From positions 434,001 through 498,000 of the forward strand of contig NZ_JAIEZV010000004.1 of NCBI RefSeq assembly GCF_019599545.1: DNA of 64,000 nucleotides, read 5' to 3'. The notes under the pieces were generated by a model. That model saw only the letters and a list, made by a program, of their open reading frames with translations. It was not told the origin of the DNA and did not search any database. The translations under genes and the position numbers were made by a program. Shown one piece after another: positions 43,826 through 52,147 of this stretch (positions within the stretch are counted from its first letter, which is position 1; every line of letters begins with the position of its first letter). The stretch comes from Halobacillus sp. Nhm2S1. Its GTDB lineage: Bacteria > Bacillota > Bacilli > Bacillales > Halobacillaceae.

Positions 43826-44162
43826 AATTTACTCACCACACCACTTCCCTACCTGATTTAGTGTTGGGTTACATTTAATTTTATGGAAAATTATAAGGGG
43901 TAACGTCAGGAGAGTTTGTTAAAAATTATCTAAATCTGCAGAATATCCATTTGAATTTCTTTTTATCCGTTAGTCTATACTTAGGGGCGATGAAAAGCAG
44001 ATCAACATTAATGGTGTCTCCCTCAACTATCCTAAGGACAGTCGCTATTAACACACTTTTTTCAATTATAACTGTTATTTTGACCGGTATTTAGAATGAA
44101 GATGATTACTCAGCCATATTGACACATGATAAGCAACTTTGTCTGACGCACCTGTTCTATCG
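43826..44162. other. Gene-free stretch
   Basis: AT-rich DNA between the Ig-like fragment and the betB copy. A frame of 34 codons from 43991 (MKSRSTLMV) has its GGGGCG site immediately against the ATG and is not credible. Confidence 0.4.
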
Positions 44163-44515
44163 CAGCCAGTTTCCAGGACGCTTGAAGTAGAGGATAATTC
44201 CAAGGGGTGATCTGCCCACAAACACCAACCGGCTCGTGAACGACTTTACTAATAGAGTTTGGCACTGGAGAATCAATGATCTCGCCGCCGTTCTTATCCG
44301 CAATCTCTGCAAAATAACGGAAAACTCCAGCGATATCGTCCATGTCTTTACGACTTTCTTCTACTGTTTTACCAGTATCCAAGGATTCTAGATTCGCTAG
44401 TTCTTCTTTATCTCTCTCAATCAATTCAGCAATTCTACGTACGATTGCCCCACGCTCCGTTGCCGGAGTGGTCGGCCATTCGCCGTGATCGAAAGCTTCT
44501 CTTGCTTCAGCAACC
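44163..44515 (-). pseudogene. Duplicated internal fragment of betB
   Basis: About 350 bp match 29.05-29.40 kb in the same orientation at roughly 92 percent identity by eye. It covers betB codons about 51 to 166 (AREAFDHGEWPTT ... QASWKLA) and is still in frame, with most differences silent. Both ends of betB, including the catalytic Cys, are absent, and foreign sequence follows at both borders. The upstream border lies exactly at the end of the Ig-repeat gene, whose stop codon is supplied by the fragment. Confidence 0.9.
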
Positions 44516-46585
44516 TAGTAATGTTGGAGTATCGTCACAATCACCAATAAAGGTCATTGGGTTCACTTCTGCTGTGAATGTTGTAGAGAACGTATCTCCT
44601 GCGAAGTTAGTAGCGAAAACTGTCCATGTCCCCATATTCATATCGTCGATGGACAAAGTAATTTCCACTTCGAATATTCCACTAAATACATTTCCTTGAG
44701 CTCTTGCTGTACCTAAAACGCGCGCAAATGAGTTTCCTTCACACTCAATTTCGATTCTTCTTCCTTGGGTGAAATTAATCGTTGTTCCATCCGACCCAAA
44801 TGCTACGTTAAAGTTATCGACAGCTGGATTACACATAGGGCTTGCAGTAAAACACTGCACCGCAGTCACGTTAATCGTTCCCTCTAAAGTATCACTAGAT
44901 CCATTGTCCGTAATTTCTACTACCGCAGGAGCTGCCCCTCCCTGCACTCCAATACGGAACTTACAAGGACATTCTACTTCTGGACACTCCACAATGGTAC
45001 CAACCATCATATCGACAATTGCACCGTCAATCATTGTGGTGGCCGTAATCATTACTGCTGTTGGCGGTGTCCCTTCTGGAATAGAAAGGGTCGTTTCAAA
45101 TGTTCCATCGGCTTCTGAAATGGCCGGATTAGGGGTAAAGGTACCGATATTAGGGAAGATACTAAACGTAATTTCGGCATCCTCTACAGGCAAATCATCA
45201 CAGAAGATGGTGCCTGTTATATCGCCTTCACACACAATGTTATCTGAGACATTCAATGTCAGTTCACAATCTTGTTCACAAAACACATTGGTAATAATTG
45301 TTTCTGTGAGAATCTGTCCTTCCACAGTTGCTGTAGCTGTAATTTCAACGTCGGTAGGGGGTGTACCTTCTGGCACGATTACTCCTGCAAAATAGTTACC
45401 AGCTTCGTCTGTGGTCGCAGGGTTAGGGTCGATTTCTACAATATCAGGATCTGCAGTGAATGTAATTTCCACACCTTCAATCACATCATTACCGCAACTG
45501 ATTCTCCCTGAAATCATTCCGGTACAATCAATGGAACTCGGTCCGAAGAATGTCAGTAAGCACTCTTCTTCCGGACAAAAGACAATGGTCGATTCCGTGT
45601 CTGAAACAATTCGATCGTTTACATCCGTTGTTGCTGTAATGGTTACAGCTGTAGGATCTGTTCCTTCTGGGACAGTAATTGTCGCGACAAATGAACCATC
45701 CGGTCCTGTGACTGCTGGTTCAGGGCTAATAGTGGCAACATTAGGGGAAACTGTAAAAAAGACAACTGCCCCTGCAACAGGTTCACACTCACACACCACA
45801 TTTCCTGCAATTTCACCTTCACAAAAAACTTCAGCATCTACAAATAATTCAATCCTGCATCGTTCACATATAAAAGGTACATCTTCAGCCCTTTTCCTGA
45901 TTTCAAGGTTGGTCTGTTGTAAAATCCAGTCATATACCTTTTGAGTATTCACACAAATATGTTCCACTTGGGAAACTCTAGGTTTTGGAGTGCTACAATC
46001 CTTTCTTGTAACTAAAGTCGGAAGCTCTTCTGTAGATTCCTGACTTCCGAAGCCTAAATCGCATTGCGGAGGCAAGGATACGTTTCTTGGACAGAAGTCA
46101 GGTTGAAGAAAGTCTCTAGGTTCACAGAGCTCTACTGACAGTTCAACTTTCACATCAGCTACCACTTGTATATCCTGGCAAATATCAAGGAATATTTCCA
46201 AAGATTCATAAAAACCACCTTGACAATTTACACAGGAAAAACAGTTGAATTTACTAATTTTACAAGAAATTTCTGTCCCCTCAGGAGCACAGAGAAGTAC
46301 ACTTTCTACTCTACAAAAGGATACGGGTTCTGATGTACAGGTTTTCGACCCGTCCTTCACCTCCACAACAATATAACCTGATTTACGGATCATAACTTTC
46401 TGCAACGTGACCTCTTGCCCATTCGGCAAGATTACAGTGACATTTTCCCTTCCCCCGAGGGGCTTGATTTCCTCACAAAGGATGGAACCAGGACTTAGAG
46501 GATCCAGAGGATTACCATTCTCGTCTGCTAAAAAGCAGGAGGTCATCCCTCCCCCGGCCAATAATTCACAGAGTTCAGGGTTCAT
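44507..46585 (-). CDS. Cys-rich Ig-like repeat protein, probable spore surface or appendage protein
   Basis: Protein of 692 residues without signal peptide. Region 1-240 is Cys-rich with ICVNTQKVYDWILQQTNL near 210, a pattern seen in Bacillus spore-surface proteins. Three Ig-like (Big_1-type) repeats follow at about 243-337, 341-436 and 440-534, each with paired Cys at both ends and PEGTxPTxVxITATxxV near the end. A further beta-rich domain (about 540-690) ends TLLGC. About 40 Cys suggest cross-linking after mother-cell lysis. No direct sporulation promoter was found. The last codons and stop come from the adjacent betB fragment, so the true C-terminus may be lost. Confidence 0.6.
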   Translation of the reverse strand: MNPELCELLAGGGMTSCFLADENGNPLDPLSPGSILCEEIKPLGGRENVTVILPNGQEVTLQKVMIRKSGYIVVEVKDGSKTCTSEPVSFCRVESVLLCAPEGTEISCKISKFNCFSCVNCQGGFYESLEIFLDICQDIQVVADVKVELSVELCEPRDFLQPDFCPRNVSLPPQCDLGFGSQESTEELPTLVTRKDCSTPKPRVSQVEHICVNTQKVYDWILQQTNLEIRKRAEDVPFICERCRIELFVDAEVFCEGEIAGNVVCECEPVAGAVVFFTVSPNVATISPEPAVTGPDGSFVATITVPEGTDPTAVTITATTDVNDRIVSDTESTIVFCPEEECLLTFFGPSSIDCTGMISGRISCGNDVIEGVEITFTADPDIVEIDPNPATTDEAGNYFAGVIVPEGTPPTDVEITATATVEGQILTETIITNVFCEQDCELTLNVSDNIVCEGDITGTIFCDDLPVEDAEITFSIFPNIGTFTPNPAISEADGTFETTLSIPEGTPPTAVMITATTMIDGAIVDMMVGTIVECPEVECPCKFRIGVQGGAAPAVVEITDNGSSDTLEGTINVTAVQCFTASPMCNPAVDNFNVAFGSDGTTINFTQGRRIEIECEGNSFARVLGTARAQGNVFSGIFEVEITLSIDDMNMGTWTVFATNFAGDTFSTTFTAEVNPMTFIGDCDDTPTLLGC

Positions 46586-47202
46586 ACATTCACGCCTTCC
46601 CTAAGCATTTATAATACTGTATGTGTGCAGTTAGACAATTGAATAGTCAATGCACCTAATATCACTTCCATTGTATTCAGCTTTCTTTCTACGGTTAATA
46701 AACCCTTCTACACCTTTTTAAGGGAATGGAAACACAATTAACATTTATTCACTTTAATATGCGTGAGATATTTACGATATTAAAAGAAATAGGAGTATAT
46801 GGGAGAGGTTTCAACTTTTCTATCCTAATTAACAATACAAGAGTGAAAAAATTTTTGAGTCAACAACAAATCCTATCTAAGCCATCTAAAAAATCACGAT
46901 TGTTGATGGCGTTAATTCCCGGCTGTTAATTACACCACTGTCTCTTAATGTCTCTAAAGATTTGTGAGAGCTTCGCCACTGTTCACCACACAAAATTATT
47001 CAAATTAACTTTGAACTGTTAAGAATGTAAACGATGGGGATACACCCTTAAAACACATATCCACAAAAAGAGGACGAGCAGTTGCTCGTCCTCTTTTTGT
47101 GGATATGGCCCCACTAGTGAGAACCATAAGTGCCTTCCCTTCCTAAATGAAAGAGCAGCTAAGATTCTTTATACTTATTAGCTTAAAAACAACAATATTT
47201 AA
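46586..47202. other. Gene-free stretch
   Basis: About 600 bp with a large palindrome at 47056-47107. A 67-codon plus-strand frame at 46726 lacks a ribosome binding site and family match and was not accepted. Confidence 0.45.
47056..47107. repeat. 52-bp near-perfect palindrome
   Basis: Arms of 25 bp (CATATCCACAAAAAGAGGAC + GAGCA and the exact complement) around a 2-bp centre. It can act as a terminator in both directions because T-runs flank the inner GC stem, but the arms are much longer than a terminator needs. Confidence 0.85.
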
Positions 47203-47571
47203 AAAAACAAAATAGAGCATTTTTTTCATCGATCTACTCAAGCTCCCCTAAAGTACGTAGGTCTCGCTTCCGAGGAGGATGTGTCGGATGCCGTTTCTGG
47301 TAAAATCGCTTTAATCGAAAGAGGCGAGGTCAGTTTTTATGAGAAAGTTCAAAATGTGCTCGATCAAGGTGCTGTAAGCGTCATTATGTTTAACCGGGAA
47401 AGAACAGAAGGCAACAATTTCGGTTATACATATGCAGGGCAGAACATTCCAGCTGTTGCAATTGATCAGGAATCTGGGTTGTCCCTCATAAATCAACTTC
47501 AGTCAGAAGAACTCATCGCAGGAGTATCCGTTCAAGAGGCTGGACCCATTGTCCACCTATTGCATTATTGA
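47203..47571 (+). pseudogene. PA-domain fragment of a secreted protease or aminopeptidase
   Basis: Open frame of about 122 codons with no start signal; from 47281 it reads SDAVSGKIALIERGEVSFYE, then AVSVIMFN and QNIPAVAIDQESG, the protease-associated domain found inserted in Vpr-like subtilases and in M28 aminopeptidases. No catalytic domain flanks it. It therefore is a leftover of a larger secreted enzyme. A half element of the array repeat follows at 47726. Confidence 0.6.
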
Positions 47572-47725
47572 ATATTAAATTATTAGTCATCTCTTCAGCT
47601 AATCCAAATTCCTTTAGCATTCAGCTTAGATAAAGTTCGAGTAGAAAAAAGCTACCTACTAAGTACAATTAAAAGCTCTCATACTTTATATACGATTTTG
47701 ACTTAATTAAGTTCCAAAAGTCTTT

Positions 47726-47756
47726 TATCTCCAAACTGAATCTTCAAGTGTTCCGC
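47726..47756 (+). repeat. Array 3' element, half copy R1 (core only)
   Basis: TATCTCCAAACTGAATCTTC in plus orientation, followed by AAGTGTTCCGC. Same core as the minus-strand copies, placed downstream of the plus-strand PA fragment. Confidence 0.6.
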
Positions 47757-47768
47757 TTAACTCTTTAT

Positions 47769-47807
47769 AAAAAATGGCAATTATTCTTATAGAATAATCG
47801 CCTCAAG
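47769..47807 (-). repeat. Array 3' element, half copy R2 (terminator part)
   Basis: Minus strand GGCGATTATTC, TATAAGAATAATTGCC, TTTTTT. It lies downstream of the secreted-protein gene at 47876-48172. Confidence 0.65.
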
Positions 47808-47875
47808 TTGATTAAAACACATTATTTGGATACTTCTCATGTTTTACTTTAGCAGCCACTACTTATAACTAAATT

Positions 47876-48172
47876 TTATTTATCCCTTGTAAAATAGAAC
47901 CCTTGGCCATTTTCTTTGGATACAAAACCAGATAAAGCGGACGAATTTTCTACTATATTTTGTTCCTCTGCTGATATAATTACTCTAAGATCTCTTCCTT
48001 CATCTGTCTTATTAGTCTTATTTTCAAGCGCTACTTGTTCTTTTACTTTTACAACTCTATATTTATCACCATCACCAACGTTGGTTTGTCCTTCTGCTAA
48101 TACTTGGCTAAATCCAAAAGATAATGCAGTAACACCTACAATACCAATACTGAACTTTAAAATTTTCTTCAT
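47876..48172 (-). CDS. Small secreted protein
   Basis: 98 residues with a clear signal peptide (KKILKFSIGIVGVTALSFGFSQVLA, cleavage after VLA). The mature 72 residues are polar and carry no recognised domain (VVKVKEQVALENKTNKTDEG). AGGAGG lies seven bases before the ATG. Single gene followed by a terminator-type half element. Confidence 0.75.
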   Translation of the reverse strand: MKKILKFSIGIVGVTALSFGFSQVLAEGQTNVGDGDKYRVVKVKEQVALENKTNKTDEGRDLRVIISAEEQNIVENSSALSGFVSKENGQGFYFTRDK

Positions 48173-48228
48173 ATAGAATCCTCCTACTGTTTCACATCAA
48201 ATTATAAAATCAACTATAAATAATACCA

Positions 48229-48290
48229 CAAAAAATAAGAGAATATTCTTCAAAGACGCCTTTACTTGAAGACTTGATCTCAAGATATTA
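48229..48290 (-). repeat. Array 3' element R3
   Basis: Core CTTGAGATCAAG-TCTTC with a perfect 4-bp CTTG/CAAG stem, then GGCGTC and a degenerate terminator (GAAGAATATTCTC, TTATTTTTT). Located 3' of the SEDS gene. Confidence 0.6.
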
Positions 48291-48409
48291 GCAGTGATAG
48301 TGCCTCCACATCACTCTATTGTCCTTTTAAGGATAAAGGTCAGGAACGGGTAATAGGATAGCATGGATATACAACTAGCGAGGACAGCTAGGACACATTC
48401 TCCTCGGTG

Positions 48410-49687
48410 TTATGAATGTTGAGATAACATCGCTCCTACGATAGCCTTCTTTCTGTACACACTTAAGATCAGTCCAAACACCACTGCATGTAAAACCATA
48501 GGATGAAAACCGTAACTTAAGAACGGGAGAGAAAAAGCCATAAATGGCAGCAATCCAAAGGACATTAGAAGATGATAAAGAAAAGGAACCGAATAAAAAG
48601 TTAGTCCCCCAGTAATGAGCATTTTTCCAAACTTATCGCTTATCTTTAGATTCACAACAACCAGCCGGACCATCAATAATAAAAGTACAAGAATGGTGAT
48701 AAAGGATATGATCCAACCATAATTGTACGTTAAACTTACCAATACGAAGTCTGTATGGCCTGATGGAAGATTTTCAAGGTTTCCGCCTCGACCAAACCAT
48801 TCCGTATTAGAAAGCATTTCTTGAACCCGGAGATAGACATACCCTTGTGAATCAGGATAATCTTCAGGGTGTAGGAAAGAAAAAAGCCTAACGAGCTGAT
48901 ATTCTTTAATTGGTGTTAACCATAAATATAAAGCAATAGCACTACTACCTCCACAAATAATTCCTGCCAATGCTTTTCGATTTAAGTTAATAAACCAGGC
49001 CATGGAAATAAACAGAACAATAAGAATCCCCGTCGAAATAAGATCGTAAGTATTTAGGTAAAGGTAAAGCGGAATGGACAACACGATCAAAGCCTTCCAT
49101 AGCTTTGCTTTAGGAGTAGAAAAGAAAGAAGCAAATCCAAGAATGAAAAGGGGGATGAAGTAAATACCACTGATAGAAAACGGCCCAAATTCCAAGACTG
49201 GTTCTCCAATCACGTACGTAACGGGGCCATTGATGAGAAAATACAATCCCAAAAGCCCTGCCCCATAAAAGACCCACCCCCACTTCTGTAGTTTTCGATA
49301 ATCTAAAAAGAAGAGAGCTGTAGCTATTCCAACTCCCATAAAAGTGTACACAAATTTACTTTCGAGGAGATAACCAAAGTCCTGATTGAAAACAAGGACC
49401 GGGAGAAAACTAATCCCCACACTCATCAATAATAGAAACACCATCCACCAGTCTGTTCTGTCACGGTACAGCTGATTAAAGTTTTTTCCTACTTCAATAG
49501 GGTTCCCCATCCGTTTGACTGCTTCTTCTTCCGCCCCTTCCTCAGAGTGCGATCCATCTCTAGTCAGTCTTTGTTTCTCCTGTTCGATATGGTAGGTCAG
49601 TTCTTTAGAAACCACTCGTTTCGCTTCTTTATTCTTTATAAACTTCTTTACATGCTCAATATAATGATTTTTATCCATTTTCATCAT
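48410..49687 (-). CDS. FtsW/RodA/SpoVE (SEDS) family protein with N-terminal HAAS-type domain
   Basis: 425 residues. The first 75 form a soluble helical domain (KELTYHIEQEKQRL ... EEE AVKRMGNP) of the kind that accompanies PadR regulators. Ten or so transmembrane segments follow with the SEDS loop EWFGRGGNLENLPSGHTDFV; the essential Asp (Asp313) is present. SEDS proteins polymerise peptidoglycan glycan strands with a class B PBP; no PBP gene is adjacent. The start overlaps the PadR stop (ATGA). It is the last gene of a sigma-PadR-SEDS operon, so wall synthesis may be under stress control. Confidence 0.82.
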   Translation of the reverse strand: MMKMDKNHYIEHVKKFIKNKEAKRVVSKELTYHIEQEKQRLTRDGSHSEEGAEEEAVKRMGNPIEVGKNFNQLYRDRTDWWMVFLLLMSVGISFLPVLVFNQDFGYLLESKFVYTFMGVGIATALFFLDYRKLQKWGWVFYGAGLLGLYFLINGPVTYVIGEPVLEFGPFSISGIYFIPLFILGFASFFSTPKAKLWKALIVLSIPLYLYLNTYDLISTGILIVLFISMAWFINLNRKALAGIICGGSSAIALYLWLTPIKEYQLVRLFSFLHPEDYPDSQGYVYLRVQEMLSNTEWFGRGGNLENLPSGHTDFVLVSLTYNYGWIISFITILVLLLLMVRLVVVNLKISDKFGKMLITGGLTFYSVPFLYHLLMSFGLLPFMAFSLPFLSYGFHPMVLHAVVFGLILSVYRKKAIVGAMLSQHS

Positions 49688-50094
49688 TCCAGCACCTCAG
49701 TTAAAGAGCGTAAAACAGCCAGATTATCAGGGGCCCGTTCATATTTATTTATGAGCTTTTTACCTTTATTCGTCAAAACATAATACTTTCCACCATCCTC
49801 TTTCCATCCTGAATGGGTATATCCTTTCTGTTCCAACCTATGAAGGATTGTGTACAAATGTCCTTCATGATCTTCAAACCTCACAATCCCTCTGGCTCTC
49901 AAATGCTTAGATAGTGTAAAGCCTGTTTTCTCCTGGACCAATAGTTGAAAAATAGAAAGTAAGACACTTTCTTCTCCCTCATTCTCATACTCGAGTTTTT
50001 TCTGTATTCCTTCCCTGAGCTTTCCGCTAAATTGAAGATTGTGAAATTCAAGCTTGTCCAGAGAATTTTTTAATTTCTTCAATCTCTCTTCCAT
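49684..50094 (-). CDS. PadR family transcriptional regulator
   Basis: 136 residues. The winged helix reads LLVQEKTGFTLSKHLRARG and LYTILHRLEQKGYTHSGWKEDGGKYYVLTNKGKK. An N-terminal 40-residue coil (KKLKNSLDKLEFHNLQF) precedes it. Overlaps the sigma gene stop (TAATG) and the SEDS start (ATGA), so the three are translated as a coupled unit. Such PadR/HAAS pairs are thought to act as regulator and membrane partner. Confidence 0.85.
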   Translation of the reverse strand: MEERLKKLKNSLDKLEFHNLQFSGKLREGIQKKLEYENEGEESVLLSIFQLLVQEKTGFTLSKHLRARGIVRFEDHEGHLYTILHRLEQKGYTHSGWKEDGGKYYVLTNKGKKLINKYERAPDNLAVLRSLTEVLE

Positions 50095-50633
50095 TACAGA
50101 CTCCCTCCTAATTTTTCTTTTAAAATTACTTTCGCCCTCTTCAACCGGGTTTTTATTGTATTTTCATTCTTTTTCAAAACCTTAGCCATTTCTTTTGTCG
50201 TCACTTCTTCGTAATAGTAAAGGTAGATCACCTCACGATATTTCGCAGGTAACTCCATAATGGAAGTCACCAGTTCTTTGTCCACGTAATCTTGAATAAC
50301 TTCATCCTCTGTACTTAAGTGTTTTTGTTCAGCGTGCATTACCTTTTCTTCAGAAACCACCACTTTACGGTTATACCAGCTTCTCAGATAATCCTTACTA
50401 TGATTTATCGCAATGGTCCATATCCACGTCCTAATTTTTGACTTGCCATTATACTTATGTAAGTTCCTATAGCACTTCATGAAAATTTCCTGTGTTAGGT
50501 CCTCTGCGATTGCTTGGTTCTTCACATATGAGTAGACCAGTTGGAGAACAGACTGGCCATAAGTATCCATGATTTCTTGAATGGCTCGCTCTTTATCTTG
50601 AATTTCCATAAACTTCTCAATCGACTCTTCCAT
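50094..50633 (-). CDS. ECF-type RNA polymerase sigma factor
   Basis: 179 residues with sigma regions 2 (LVYSYVKNQAIAEDLTQEIF, then WIWTIAINHSKDYLR) and 4 (LPAKYREVIYLYYYEEVTTKEM...NTIKTRLKRAK). First gene of the coupled unit with PadR and SEDS; no classic anti-sigma gene follows, unlike most such loci. Start at ATG 50633, seven bases after AGGAGG. A candidate ECF promoter lies upstream, which suggests autoregulation. Confidence 0.88.
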   Translation of the reverse strand: MEESIEKFMEIQDKERAIQEIMDTYGQSVLQLVYSYVKNQAIAEDLTQEIFMKCYRNLHKYNGKSKIRTWIWTIAINHSKDYLRSWYNRKVVVSEEKVMHAEQKHLSTEDEVIQDYVDKELVTSIMELPAKYREVIYLYYYEEVTTKEMAKVLKKNENTIKTRLKRAKVILKEKLGGSL

Positions 50634-50653
50634 CTTCAACCCTCCTGCTCTAT

Positions 50654-50682
50654 TTAACGATTCTAAACGGGGATTAGTTTTA
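50654..50682 (-). promoter_or_regulatory. Candidate ECF promoter of the sigma-PadR-SEDS operon
   Basis: Minus strand AAAAC, 17-bp spacer, CGTTAA, close to the AAC/CGT pattern recognised by ECF sigma factors of Bacillus. Confidence 0.45.
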
Positions 50683-50691
50683 GGAAATAAT

Positions 50692-50740
50692 AAAAAGGAC
50701 GACTATTCATATTGAATAATCGCCCCCTTTACTTCAATAT
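50692..50740 (-). repeat. Array 3' element R4 (terminator part)
   Basis: Minus strand TTGAAGTAAAGGGGGCGATT, ATTCAATATGAATAGTCG, then TTTTT. G-tract and stem kept, core hairpin lost. Confidence 0.6.
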
Positions 50741-50887
50741 AACAATTTAATCAGCACTTTTTTTCACAATCTGCAAAATTCTGACTAGTGATTTTCCAAA
50801 AAGAATACTTTCAGTTCTTTAAATGATTACTCTATTCACTTCATGGTTATTATCCGAAAAGATATAGCAATTTTAAGGATATGCTTT

Positions 50888-51067
50888 TCAATGCTGAGTT
50901 GTTGACCTATTCTTTCTCTTTGTTGATAACATATGGACTCCAACAGCAATAAGCAGTAAGAAGCTTAAATTTATTAAGCGGTAAATCAAAGCAACTCCAT
51001 CAAATATATCTAGTACACCGTGAATTAATACAGCAAATAATATGAAATACATTACTGTGTTTTTCAT
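50888..51067 (-). CDS. 59-residue membrane protein
   Basis: MKNTVMYFILFAVLIHGVLD begins one transmembrane helix; a second follows (LINLSFLLLIAVGVHML), then a basic tail KRKNRSTTQH. GGGGGAG lies before the ATG. Unknown function; resembles other small two-helix proteins of this array in size and layout. The 3' element R4 lies about 150 bp downstream. Confidence 0.55.
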   Translation of the reverse strand: MKNTVMYFILFAVLIHGVLDIFDGVALIYRLINLSFLLLIAVGVHMLSTKRKNRSTTQH

Positions 51068-51253
51068 ATTACTCCCCCTTTTTTAATTGGTATAATTTTC
51101 AGCTATTTTGTGTAGATCAACCGTACCACATTATCCATATTTTGTAATTAGATGATCTACTAAACTTCTAGGAAAATTTCACTAAAAGTAAAATGCAAAT
51201 TGTTTAAATAACAAATCTATCTGAATTCAAGTCTTCCTAACCTGCCCGTTATC

Positions 51254-51352
51254 AAAAAAAGCGAATGCTCTTATTGAACAATCGCCCCCGTTTCACGAAG
51301 ACTTGATTTCGAGATATTGAAGCAGATCCTCAACTAAGGCACCCGTTAGCTT
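51254..51352 (-). repeat. Array 3' element R5 (full, with extra module)
   Basis: In gene direction: CTTAAGCTAACGGGTGCC, TTAGTTGAGG, then the core CTCGAAATCAAG-TCTTC, the G-tract ACGGGGGC, and a terminator stem ending in seven T. The complete form of the family. Confidence 0.75.
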
Positions 51353-51371
51353 AAGTGTAGGATTTAACAAC

Positions 51372-51971
51372 CTATAAAATATCAAAAGAAACAATTTCCC
51401 CCTCACTATTCAATCCTCGGAAACTGAAACTTCCTACATCGGCATTAGGTAACCTACTTTTATGAACTGCAAATCCTTCGCTTACATCCATTTCAATAAA
51501 CACTGATGATTGTTCTTTAACTACACTTAATGGTGTGCTTTTTTTATCATTCTGTTCATTACTAACGATCACCTTTTCAATTTCCTTATCCAACACTTCT
51601 GCTGCGACTACTACATCATAAATCCCTTTATCGTTTATTTTAGAACCAGACCAAGTGATGTTCATTTTTTCATCATCAGTTTGTCCGCTAATTGAAATGA
51701 TATTGGTAACCCTTTTCAATATCCCTAATGGTTTTTCAATTACTTTTATAAAATTGACTCTACCTGTATGCCAAATAACGATTTTTTCATCTTCTAATTC
51801 TTTTTCAAACACGATTTCGCCATCTTGATTGGGAAACGTATATCTAATTGCAGAATGTTCGGTTATAGCGTATCCTCCTAAAACTGAAGGACCAAAATAC
51901 ACGCTGATTGATAGCAATAACAATACGCTAAATGTTAATAAAAAGCGCTTTTTGAACTTATTTGATTGCAA
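51372..51971 (-). CDS. Membrane-anchored extracytoplasmic protein, unknown
   Basis: 199 residues: N-terminal hydrophobic segment (RFLLTFSVLLLLSISVYFG) as anchor or signal, then a beta-rich domain (YTFPNQDGEIVFEKELEDEK, WSGSKINDKGIYDVVV). No family recognised. The apparent start is a TTG at 51971 with GAGAGGA about 12 bases upstream, a loose fit. Single-gene unit directly followed by element R5. Confidence 0.65.
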   Translation of the reverse strand: MQSNKFKKRFLLTFSVLLLLSISVYFGPSVLGGYAITEHSAIRYTFPNQDGEIVFEKELEDEKIVIWHTGRVNFIKVIEKPLGILKRVTNIISISGQTDDEKMNITWSGSKINDKGIYDVVVAAEVLDKEIEKVIVSNEQNDKKSTPLSVVKEQSSVFIEMDVSEGFAVHKSRLPNADVGSFSFRGLNSEGEIVSFDIL

Positions 51972-52034
51972 ACTGGCTTATTCCTCTCTGTTGTAATTCA
52001 TTAAATGTACAGTGGTTTGTTCAACTAAACTGCT

Positions 52035-52147
52035 TCATTAGTTGAAAAGCGATTATCTATATTGAACAATTGCCCCCGTTTCCTTGAAGACTTGATTTTG
52101 AGATATATTAAAGCAGATCTTTAACTAACGCACCCGTCAGTTAAAGA
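52035..52147 (-). repeat. Array 3' element R6 (full, with extra module)
   Basis: In gene direction: ATCTTTAACT-GACGGGTGCG-TTAGTTAAAGAT (10-bp inverted arms), then core CTCAAAATCAAG-TCTTC, AACGGGGGC and a terminator stem. The stop codon of the lipoprotein gene lies inside the first hairpin, whose codons give LTDGCVS. Confidence 0.75.

Noticed and set aside
44110-44424. Reading the betB fragment as an independent 104-residue gene
   Set aside because: Internal betB piece without catalytic residues or start signal; pseudogene.
44769-45944. Long plus-strand frames (79-208 codons) opposite the Ig-repeat protein
   Set aside because: They mirror the repeats of the minus-strand gene; no start signals.
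46726-46929. 67-codon plus-strand frame
   Set aside because: No start signal and no recognisable protein pattern; composition fits chance in AT-rich DNA.
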